Source: an uncultured Lachnospiraceae bacterium
Lineage (GTDB): Bacteria > Bacillota > Clostridia > Lachnospirales > Lachnospiraceae
DNA: 64,000 nt
Reading direction: 5' to 3'
Assembly: GCA_910587765.1 (NCBI GenBank)
Contig: CAJUNR010000020.1
Coordinates: 18,533 to 82,532 of the forward strand
Of the stretch, positions 57,216 to 64,000 are shown piece by piece (within the stretch, counting starts at the first letter, position 1; every line of letters begins with the position of its first letter). The notes under the pieces were generated by a model, which saw only the letters and a list, made by a program, of their open reading frames with translations, had not been told where the DNA came from and searched no databases. Both the position numbers and the translations under genes were made by a program.

Positions 57216-59168
57216 TTATGCCGGCAGCACGTTCCGTTTCAGACTGGTATAGGCCAGCACGATATAGACGGCGTAGACCGCGAAAAAGACGGCAAGGGCG
57301 GTCAGCAGAATGACGGCAGGGCTGGAAGCGCCCACCATTACTCCCGGCTCCGGCAAGCAGGCCAGGTGCAGTATAAAAGGCGCGCCGATGAGCACCGGCG
57401 GCACGGCGGGCAGGATAAAGTAAATGGCAAGCTGAGTGCGCAGCGCCTTTGCCATCTCCTGCCTGTCCATGCCCAGCTTCTGCAGCAGGGCGAACTGCCG
57501 ACTGTACCGCTTCGACTCGCTGAGCTGCTGGATGGTCAAAATGGTGGCGGCGGTCATGGTGAGGGCCAGCGCCAGATAGTACAGAGGAAAGATACACAGA
57601 GCGGTCTGAGCGGCCACCTCCGTCTCCTCATGAGCCCGGGTGGTAATGCCGTCCACATGCCTGACCGGCCTGCTCCAGTCCAGCCGGTCATTGTACAGGC
57701 CGTGCAGGGCGTCATACTGCGCCTCGCTTACCGGCCGGACTGTCCTGGCGGCATAGGTCCTGTGGACGACGGTCAGACCCTCCGCCGCCTCGTCTGGAAC
57801 TACCAGAATGTAGCCCCGTCCATTGGTGAGCCCGCCGCTCTGGGACAGATGTTCGGTATGAACGCCGCCCGGCTCAAGGGTAACGTCCCCCAGGGTCAGG
57901 GGACGGGCGTACTCCCGCAGAGGTCCCTCCAGATACGTCATACAGTGGAACAGGTACTGCCCCTCCTCTAATTCCACCGGCGGATAGCCGGCGACAGACC
58001 GCAGGGCGGCGTAGTCGCTGAAGCGAAGAACGGGATCCTGATCAAAGTTGAAGTAATAGTAGGAAATACCGGCAGTGAGGTAGTCCCGCACTTCGGAACT
58101 GCCGCTGAGACAGACCTCGTACTGTACCGACTGCTCCACAGGGATATTTTTCCCGATATAGTCCAGATAGGCGGTGTGGTCACGGTCCGGATCGCTGATG
58201 CTGATGAACAGGTCGAAGCAGGCGGTATCCGCCGCACGGCCGGTGAACAGCCCCCGGAACATAAGCCCCGTGCCCTCGGCAATAAACGTGGCGGTAAAGA
58301 TCATGGAGATGACGGCCATCAGCACCCCCATAGTGGCCAGCCTGGCGGTGAGAGTGCGAAACACCAGCAGGTTCTGCCCCCTGTATTTCCGGGCGGGCCG
58401 CCTGTCGAAGAAACCGGGGACTCCGGAGACAAAGCTGAGGAAAAAGCCGAACAGGAACAGGATCAGGCAGCCCGCCCCGGCTGCGCCAAAGAAGGAACCT
58501 CCCGCCGTCATCAGACAGGTCCCGGCAACGCCCAGGACGATGGAGACGGCGAAAACCAGACGGCGCTTTCTGCCTGTCCGGATGACAAGGCCTTCGTTGG
58601 CGCGGTCGGAATCGATCAGGTCGCAGATCTTCGCCCTGCGGATATACCTGCGGCTGCGTCGCAGGGCAAAAAGGTAGATTAATATAAAACAGACCGCCGT
58701 CAGCCCCAGCGCAGGGAAAGAGAAACCGAAATGGAAACGGTAGGGCAGCCGAAACAAAGCCAGAACGATTGCCCGGAACGCCTGGTAAAGCAGTCCGCCA
58801 AAAACGGTCCCCAACGCCAGAGCGCAGCCCCCCACGGCCAGGTTTTCCTGAAAGAACAGACGGGCCACCTGCCGGTTCTCCAGACCGATCAAAAGATAAG
58901 TGCCCAGCTCCCGTCCCCGGCGCAGAAGCATGAACCGGGTGGCGTAGGCCACCAGCCAGCCGAAGACACACACCACTACGACACTGGCCAGCGTGATCAT
59001 GAAGGGAAGCATGTTCATTCCCTCGGACAGGGTGCTAATCTCCTGAGAGAACGCCAAAGCGTTAAAAGAGTAAAGCAGGGCGGCGGCCATTACTACCGTG
59101 ACGAAATAGACCAGATAGTCTCTGGCCTGCCGTCTGGCATTGCGCAGGGAAAGTTCAGATAACGTCAC
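57216..59168 (-). CDS. BceB-type ABC transporter permease
   Basis: I start it at GTG 59168, 6 nt behind GGAGGTGAT, inside the 3' end of the ATPase gene. The 650-residue protein has about ten membrane segments and a long extracellular region of about 200 residues between segments 7 and 8, the defining plan of BceB permeases that detect cell-wall-active peptides such as bacitracin and pass the signal to a BceS-type kinase. FtsX-like segments lie at both ends. Confidence 0.9.
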   Translation of the reverse strand: MTLSELSLRNARRQARDYLVYFVTVVMAAALLYSFNALAFSQEISTLSEGMNMLPFMITLASVVVVCVFGWLVAYATRFMLLRRGRELGTYLLIGLENRQVARLFFQENLAVGGCALALGTVFGGLLYQAFRAIVLALFRLPYRFHFGFSFPALGLTAVCFILIYLFALRRSRRYIRRAKICDLIDSDRANEGLVIRTGRKRRLVFAVSIVLGVAGTCLMTAGGSFFGAAGAGCLILFLFGFFLSFVSGVPGFFDRRPARKYRGQNLLVFRTLTARLATMGVLMAVISMIFTATFIAEGTGLMFRGLFTGRAADTACFDLFISISDPDRDHTAYLDYIGKNIPVEQSVQYEVCLSGSSEVRDYLTAGISYYYFNFDQDPVLRFSDYAALRSVAGYPPVELEEGQYLFHCMTYLEGPLREYARPLTLGDVTLEPGGVHTEHLSQSGGLTNGRGYILVVPDEAAEGLTVVHRTYAARTVRPVSEAQYDALHGLYNDRLDWSRPVRHVDGITTRAHEETEVAAQTALCIFPLYYLALALTMTAATILTIQQLSESKRYSRQFALLQKLGMDRQEMAKALRTQLAIYFILPAVPPVLIGAPFILHLACLPEPGVMVGASSPAVILLTALAVFFAVYAVYIVLAYTSLKRNVLPA

Positions 59169-59913
59169 TGATATCACCTCCCATCGCCGCCAGCACATCC
59201 AGAATCTCGTGGTAGAACACCGGCCGGCCCCGGTCTCCCCTCAGCAGCTCGTTGAACACGCGGCCGTCTTTCAGAAACAGCACCCGTCCGGCGTAGCTGG
59301 CGCTGTAGGCGTCGTGGGTGACCATGAGGATGGTTGCTCCCATGTCCCGGTTCATGGCCGTCATGATTTCCAGCAGATTTTTGGACGCTCTGGAGTCCAG
59401 CGCCCCGGTGGGTTCGTCGGCCAGAAGGAGGGACTGCCCCGCCACGACCGCCCGGGCGCAGGCCGCCCGCTGCTTCTGGCCTCCGGACACCTGACAGGGA
59501 AATTTTTCCAGAACGTCGGTGATGCCGAGCTTCCCGGCCGTCTCCCGCACCCGGCTCTGCACCGTCCCGGGATCCTCGTGGTTCAGGGCAAGCGCCAGGC
59601 CGATATTCTCCTCAATGGTCAGGGTGTCAAGCAGATTATAATCCTGGAACACAAAGCCCAGCCGCTCCCGGCGGAACCTGGCCAGCTCGCTCTCGGACAG
59701 ATCGGTCACACTCACCCCGTCCAGAAGGATCTTTCCCGCACTGACGGCGTCGATCGTGGAGATGCAGTTGAGCAGGGTGGTCTTGCCCGAACCCGAGGCG
59801 CCCATGATCGCCAGAAACTCCCCGGCCTCCACGTCAAAGCTCACCCGGTCCAGCGCCTTGGTGACGTTGTTTCTGCTCCCGTAATATTTTTCAATGTTTT
59901 GTACTTGCAGCAT
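59155..59913 (-). CDS. BceA-type ABC transporter ATPase
   Basis: 252 residues with Walker A G-A-S-G-S-G-K-T-T-L, the Q-loop, signature V-S-G-G-Q-K-Q-R and Walker B L-L-L-A-D-E-P-T-G-A-L-D. It belongs to the MacB/BceA group. It overlaps the permease gene by 14 bases. AAGGAGG precedes the ATG. A BceR-type operator lies about 80 bases upstream. Confidence 0.95.
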   Translation of the reverse strand: MLQVQNIEKYYGSRNNVTKALDRVSFDVEAGEFLAIMGASGSGKTTLLNCISTIDAVSAGKILLDGVSVTDLSESELARFRRERLGFVFQDYNLLDTLTIEENIGLALALNHEDPGTVQSRVRETAGKLGITDVLEKFPCQVSGGQKQRAACARAVVAGQSLLLADEPTGALDSRASKNLLEIMTAMNRDMGATILMVTHDAYSASYAGRVLFLKDGRVFNELLRGDRGRPVFYHEILDVLAAMGGDISDVI

Positions 59914-59978
59914 ATCGGTTGCCTCCTTTGCTTATGGTCCCATGGTACACCAGAAACAAAGGCTGTGGTATCGAAGTC

Positions 59979-60989
59979 TTATTGATTTTCCTTACAGTTT
60001 TGTAAGGGAAAGGTCAGCGTTACCGTCGTCCCCTTCCCCTCCCGCGAGACAATGCGCAGCCCCAGATCGAGAAAAGACGACAGTTTTTGACACAGATACA
60101 GGCCCATTCCGGTCGAACCGCCCCGGCTCCGTCCGTTGCTGCCGGTAAACCCGCGGTCGAACACGCGGGGCAGTTCATGAGCGGGGATACCGATGCCGTT
60201 ATCCCGGACCAAAAGCTGAATCTGTTTCCCTTGGGATTTTGCCGAAAGAGTGATCACCGGCTCCGTTCCCCGGTAGCGGGCGGCGTTTTGAAGCAACTGG
60301 CCCAGAATAAAAACCGCCCATTTTTCATCGGTGTAAACGATGCGGTCCAAGCCTTCCGTTTCCACCCGGACGCCGCTTTGAATCAGCAGGGAACGGTGGT
60401 TCTCGATGGCCCCGGCAGCAATTTCTCCCAGATTTACCTGCCGGAACAGGCAGTCCTGCTCCGGGTTCTCCGCACGGGCGTAGAACAGCGCCCGCTCGAT
60501 ATGGGCTTCGATCTTCGCCGTCTCCGCCGTAAGCTTCCGGCGGGTTTCCCCGTCCAGCTCCCGGCAGATCAGACGGACGGCGGTAATCGGCGTTTTCACC
60601 TCGTGAATCCACTGCTCCACGTACTCCCGGTATTCCCTCTGAGACGCCCGGGCGTCGGACACCGCACCGGTCATGGCCCGCCCCGCCCGGCGGATCAGGT
60701 CAAAGAGCCGCCGTTCATAGAGATCTCCGGGCCTGGGGATGCACTCGGCAAAGAGATACTTCCGGTCCAGCCCGTCCAGAACGGCCTCCAGCTCCAAAAG
60801 CCTGGCGCGCCGGCGGAGGAAATCGGACGCCTGAACCGTCACAAAGACCAACAGAAAGGCCGGCAGCAGAAGCACCAGAACGCCGGGCTGCGTCCCTGTG
60901 GCGAAAAGAAACAGCGCCGCCAGCCCGGCACAAATCAACTGCAGGGCAATCCGGCCCAGCCGGTCCGCTAAAAATTCCTGCAGAGTCAT
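59979..60989 (-). CDS. BceS-type intramembrane-sensing histidine kinase
   Basis: The 336-residue kinase has two closely spaced membrane segments near the N-terminus (L-I-C-A-G-L-A-A-L-F-L-F-A; L-V-L-L-L-P-A-F-L-L-V-F-V) with almost no extracytoplasmic loop, as in BceS. The phospho-acceptor is in W-I-H-E-V-K-T-P and the ATPase has G-G-S-T-G-M-G-L-Y-L-C. It depends on the transporter for sensing. Start and the regulator's stop overlap (ATGA). Confidence 0.93.
   Translation of the reverse strand: MTLQEFLADRLGRIALQLICAGLAALFLFATGTQPGVLVLLLPAFLLVFVTVQASDFLRRRARLLELEAVLDGLDRKYLFAECIPRPGDLYERRLFDLIRRAGRAMTGAVSDARASQREYREYVEQWIHEVKTPITAVRLICRELDGETRRKLTAETAKIEAHIERALFYARAENPEQDCLFRQVNLGEIAAGAIENHRSLLIQSGVRVETEGLDRIVYTDEKWAVFILGQLLQNAARYRGTEPVITLSAKSQGKQIQLLVRDNGIGIPAHELPRVFDRGFTGSNGRSRGGSTGMGLYLCQKLSSFLDLGLRIVSREGKGTTVTLTFPLQNCKENQ
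59992..60005. promoter_or_regulatory. BceR-type operator
   Basis: TTACA-GTTT-TGTAA matches the TnACA-N4-TGTAA motif described for BceR-like regulators. It lies within the last codons of the kinase gene, 80 bases upstream of the transporter genes on the minus strand, so the transporter likely has its own inducible promoter. Confidence 0.65.
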
Positions 60990-61654
60990 AGCTGATACCC
61001 CATTCCCCGGCGTGTTCTGACGGCGTCGGGCAGGCCGATCTTTGCCAGTTTCCCCCGCAGCCGGGTCACATTCACGCTGAGGGTGTTGTCGTCAATGTAA
61101 ACCTGGTTGTCCCACAGCGTATCAATCAGATCGGCCCGGGAGACGATCTCCCCTCTGCGGGCCATCAGGCATGCTAAAATCTGCAGCTCATTGCGGGTCA
61201 GTTCCGCGGACTTTCCGCCGGCCGACACCGTCCCTTTTGTCAGACTCAGCCGAAGCCCGCCGGCCTCCAGTACATCCGCCGGTTCCGGCCCGCCGCCGCT
61301 TCGGCGCAGAACAGCCTTAATTCGGGCCAGCAGAACGGGAACGCAGTACGGCTTCGTGATATAGTCGTCTCCGCCCAGGCTCAGCGCCCGCACTTCGTCC
61401 GCGCCGGCGTCCCGGCTGGTGACAAAAATCACCGGCGCCAAAACGGATTTTCGCAGAGCGGCGCATAAGGAAAAACCGTCTTTTCCCGGAAGGTTGATAT
61501 CCAGAAGGATCAGGTCGGGCCGCTCCTGCGCCGCCTGCTCCGCAACAGCCGTAAAATCCGTGACGACAAACGGCATATATCCCTCGTTTTGAAGGAGCAG
61601 CGCCAGCTCCTCCCGGATGGCGGAATCGTCTTCGATGATCATAATTCGCGGCAT
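60986..61654 (-). CDS. BceR-type response regulator
   Basis: 222 residues, OmpR family. The receiver domain has I-I-E-D-D, L-L-D-I-N-L-P-G-K-D-G and K-P-Y; the winged helix ends R-G-M-G-Y-Q-L. Position before a BceS-type kinase and BceAB transporter makes the assignment firm. The GTTTTC/GAAAAC inverted repeat upstream (61681-61697) may be a second binding site. Confidence 0.93.
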   Translation of the reverse strand: MPRIMIIEDDSAIREELALLLQNEGYMPFVVTDFTAVAEQAAQERPDLILLDINLPGKDGFSLCAALRKSVLAPVIFVTSRDAGADEVRALSLGGDDYITKPYCVPVLLARIKAVLRRSGGGPEPADVLEAGGLRLSLTKGTVSAGGKSAELTRNELQILACLMARRGEIVSRADLIDTLWDNQVYIDDNTLSVNVTRLRGKLAKIGLPDAVRTRRGMGYQL

Positions 61655-61680
61655 ACTGTCCCTCCCATTTTATAGTTTCT

Positions 61681-61697
61681 GTTTTCTCACGGAAAAC
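61681..61697. promoter_or_regulatory. Inverted repeat upstream of the bce regulator gene
   Basis: GTTTTC-TCACG-GAAAAC, 27 bases upstream of the regulator start. A TATAAA -10-like box lies between them. Possible operator. Confidence 0.4.
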
Positions 61698-61730
61698 ATT
61701 TTGAACGTTTTTTCACCTGGAAGTCCATTT

Positions 61731-62471
61731 TTATTTTAAATACTCCACGCTCATCAGCATCAGTCCTTCCGGCGGCATCAGACGCCCGGCGCATGCCCGG
61801 TCCCTGCTCTCCAGAACTTCCCTGACGGACTCCGCACTGCGAAATCCCAGGCCCGCTTCCACCAGCGTGCCGGTCAGAATCCGGACCATATGGTACAGAA
61901 AACCGTCGCCTGTATAGGCAATCTCGATCAGAGGGCCTTCCTGACGGACAGCGATCCTCTCGATGGTCCGCACCGTGGACTTTTTAAAACGCTTCAGCGA
62001 GCAGAAGGCCCGATAGTCATGGGTTCCGCACAAAACCGCCGCTGCCGTCCGCATACATTCCACATCCAGCGGCTCCTCCACCTGCGTCACATACCGCCTT
62101 CCGAATACTTTTCTCATCGGATCGTTCCAGATCCGGTACACATAGGTCTTCCTCACCGCGTGCAGACGCGCATGAAACCGGGGCGCCGCTTCCTCTACGG
62201 ACAGCACCGCCATATCCTCCGGAAGATACCGGTTCATATAATCCCGGATCTCTTCCGGGCTTTTGCCGCCGGCGCACCGGAAGCTGATGACCTGCCCCGC
62301 CGCATGGACGCCGGCGTCCGTTCTTCCGGAACCGTGAACCTCCACCGAAGCGCCCTCCATCCGGGACAAAAGAGCCTCCAGTTTTCCCTGAATCGTATTC
62401 TCTGTATTTCCCTGTACCTGCCAGCCCCGGTAACGGGTGCCTTCGTACTGGATGACTGCTTTATAATTCAT
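61731..62471 (-). CDS. truA: tRNA pseudouridine(38-40) synthase
   Basis: TruA modifies uridines 38-40 in the anticodon arm. The 246 residues have the catalytic aspartate in G-S-G-R-T-D-A-G-V-H, preceded by Y-E-G-T-R-Y-R-G-W-Q-V-Q, and F-L-Y-H-M-V-R. It is the last core-chromosome gene before the AT-rich restriction-modification genes. The ribosome-binding site is weak. Confidence 0.95.
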   Translation of the reverse strand: MNYKAVIQYEGTRYRGWQVQGNTENTIQGKLEALLSRMEGASVEVHGSGRTDAGVHAAGQVISFRCAGGKSPEEIRDYMNRYLPEDMAVLSVEEAAPRFHARLHAVRKTYVYRIWNDPMRKVFGRRYVTQVEEPLDVECMRTAAAVLCGTHDYRAFCSLKRFKKSTVRTIERIAVRQEGPLIEIAYTGDGFLYHMVRILTGTLVEAGLGFRSAESVREVLESRDRACAGRLMPPEGLMLMSVEYLK

Positions 62472-62571
62472 AATATTTGTTCCGCATGCGCAATTGTATG
62501 ATTCGCATAAATCGTATTATATTTCTTCCCAATTCGCAATATATTGGAATTCTCATACATGAAAATATATT

Positions 62572-63489
62572 TTACCTCGGTCCTAAAAACTTATCTCCAT
62601 TCAAATGTATCATATGCTCCGGCATTTCCGCAATCCAGACTTCCGTTTCCCATGCCAATGTTTCCGAAAATCTCTTATAAGTCTTAAAATCAAGAAACGC
62701 TGTCACAAAAATTTTCCCTGCTGTTACATTCTTCGTCATCTCCGCTATTTCCAATATTCTTTTAGCGTCCATCGGTCCAACAGAAGTCACTGATTCTACA
62801 AAATATATCCAGTTCTTATCCTCTCTGTATAAAACCACATCCGGCATCTTGTCATGCAAAGTTATTTCAAATCCCAATTTCTCCAACTTATCAACATTTT
62901 TTACCAAATCTTTTTCTATGGTATCGCCAACATACAAACATTCCGAATTGGGCGCAAATCGTGGCGCAAATTCCTCAATAATTGCCTTTTGCAGTTCATT
63001 GTGCCTGCCTGTAGAAAATTGAAAATCTGCTCCATTGATACGCACCGGCATCATTGTCATTTTCTTTTTTGAAGCATACATATCTACCAGTTTTTCATGG
63101 TATTTCAGAAATCTACTTACAGATTTCTGCCACTCTGATGTCTGAAATGCCCTTATCATCTGCAATGCTTCTTCTGTAAGCCTGTACCTATAATTAGAAC
63201 TGTTTGTGGCTTTTCCATTATCTTCAACAAGTGCAGCATTCCGAAAATGGTGCAATGCCTGCTTGCGAAAAGTTTCCCTGCTGTTTTCCGCATAAGTCGA
63301 TCCATAGTATGTATTCGCAAACCGGATAATTTCATGGATACGAATCCACTCATTTCCGGCATCTTTCCATAATGTATCCTGCTTTATCCCTGCCATTGCC
63401 AACAGCGCATAACAGCAAATATCCGCCTGCTGCGCTTTAGGCATTCCGAGCATTTTCAGAAGTTCTCTTGCCTCATCAATTTTACCCAC
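62572..63489 (-). CDS. BsuBI/PstI-family type II restriction endonuclease
   Basis: The 305-residue protein has a helical N-terminal half and a C-terminal catalytic half with K-M-P-D-V-V-L-Y, V-E-S-V-T-S-V-G-P-M and H-M-I-H-L-N-G-D-K-F-L-G-P, blocks diagnostic for BsuBI/PstI enzymes, which cut CTGCAG. The start is GTG with GGAGG 6 nt upstream and overlaps the methyltransferase gene by 8 bases. The AT-rich composition contrasts with truA next door. Confidence 0.92.
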   Translation of the reverse strand: MGKIDEARELLKMLGMPKAQQADICCYALLAMAGIKQDTLWKDAGNEWIRIHEIIRFANTYYGSTYAENSRETFRKQALHHFRNAALVEDNGKATNSSNYRYRLTEEALQMIRAFQTSEWQKSVSRFLKYHEKLVDMYASKKKMTMMPVRINGADFQFSTGRHNELQKAIIEEFAPRFAPNSECLYVGDTIEKDLVKNVDKLEKLGFEITLHDKMPDVVLYREDKNWIYFVESVTSVGPMDAKRILEIAEMTKNVTAGKIFVTAFLDFKTYKRFSETLAWETEVWIAEMPEHMIHLNGDKFLGPR

Positions 63490-64000
63490 AGTATCCCTCC
63501 AATATCATATTACAGTTACTTTCTGACATATCCTTGCTTTTCATCAGTTCCCTGCCCATTTCCTGTATGCTTTCTAAATCAGGAACAGGCATTGCATTAA
63601 TTTCTGTTGAATTTACCTGCGTTGAGCCATTCAAAATTCTATAATATTCATCGTAAAGAGTAGAATTAAAAATCACATATAATCCGTACACAAGGCACTC
63701 TGACATTTCCGTTATCAATCCATCTACAAAATTTATTTTATTCTGTGTACTGATTTTCTTATATTGTGGATATTTCTTTGATAAATATACTCCACACTGC
63801 AGTCTGCGTCTTTCTTCTTTTGCAGTAAAACGTTTGACAAACAAATAATTTCGATTATCCTGCATCAATCCCTTTTGATCTGGCACCACATACTCGTGTT
63901 CTTTCTGAATAGGAAACTGCACTTCTCCCTGCTTGATATGCTGCGAATAAAAGAGTGGAATTGCACCTTCCTCTGCATCATCACGAAGTATCTCACGATT
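63482..64000 (-). CDS. Adenine-specific DNA methyltransferase, C-terminal part (partial)
   Basis: The frame is open to the window edge, giving 172 visible residues; an internal GTG at 63922 is not the true start. The visible part has the target-recognition-type segments of Eco57I/TaqI-like N6-adenine methyltransferases: N-R-N-Y-L-F-V-K-R-F-T-A-K-E-E-R-R-R, Y-V-I-F-N-S-T-L-Y-D-E-Y-Y, and the typical end N-A-M-P-V-P-D. Linked to the BsuBI/PstI nuclease, it should protect CTGCAG sites. The catalytic motifs lie beyond the window. Confidence 0.8.
   Translation of the reverse strand, partial: NREILRDDAEEGAIPLFYSQHIKQGEVQFPIQKEHEYVVPDQKGLMQDNRNYLFVKRFTAKEERRRLQCGVYLSKKYPQYKKISTQNKINFVDGLITEMSECLVYGLYVIFNSTLYDEYYRILNGSTQVNSTEINAMPVPDLESIQEMGRELMKSKDMSESNCNMILEGYCG

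Overview
This window looks like the chromosome of an endospore-forming Clostridia, most likely a Lachnospiraceae-type Firmicute. The evidence is sigma-E, sigma-G and SpoIIGA side by side with YlmC/YmxH and NrdR, a division/cell-wall cluster (mraY, ftsW, murA, divIB, ftsZ), strong AGGAGG ribosome-binding sites and consensus sigma-A promoters. The backbone is GC-rich. Two stretches, bases 1 to about 6,950 and about 62,500 to 64,000, are visibly AT-rich and look acquired.

Bases 1-6,950 are one end of an integrated element. Nearly all its genes are on the minus strand: an HNH/AP2 endonuclease, a possible replication initiator, two HU/IHF-like proteins, DUF5659-like small proteins and several unknowns. 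Between the endonuclease and the initiator gene lies about 1 kb of non-coding DNA packed with consecutive hairpins, a candidate large structured RNA. The element ends inside dacF (D-Ala-D-Ala carboxypeptidase), which is cut just after its SxN motif.

Bases 7,500-28,500 carry a divergent PAP2 protein, rpsU, a short tetrapyrrole operon (sirC-like, hemB, hemL), a two-component system with a large sensor, topB with a hexapeptide-repeat protein and TraX, tmcAL, and a KdpDE-like two-component pair without a potassium pump. An orphan cobalamin riboswitch follows, with its own consensus promoter and a strong terminator but no gene behind it. Next is an operon of zf-HC2 protein, polA, coaE, a metallo-hydrolase, an ACT protein and a PFL/DUF711 protein.

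Bases 28,400-42,140 hold tRNA-Leu, a 141-nt palindrome, nrdR-aroK-terD-aim24, ylmC-sigG facing sigE-spoIIGA, aroD-aroE, three tandem copies of an 85-bp double-hairpin repeat, the division cluster and tRNA-Thr. Related repeat copies lie near 49.0 and 52.2 kb.

Bases 42,160-62,470 hold an AmmeMemoRadiSam locus next to a phospholipase-C-like gene, a Cys/Gly/Asn-rich protein with two small unknown proteins, an XRE membrane regulator, a ClC channel, an EF-G paralogue, EcsC, two divergent ECF sigma/anti-sigma modules, an AAA/PD-(D/E)XK protein, a complete BceRSAB-type module and truA. The window closes with a BsuBI/PstI-type restriction enzyme and the C-terminal part of its methyltransferase.
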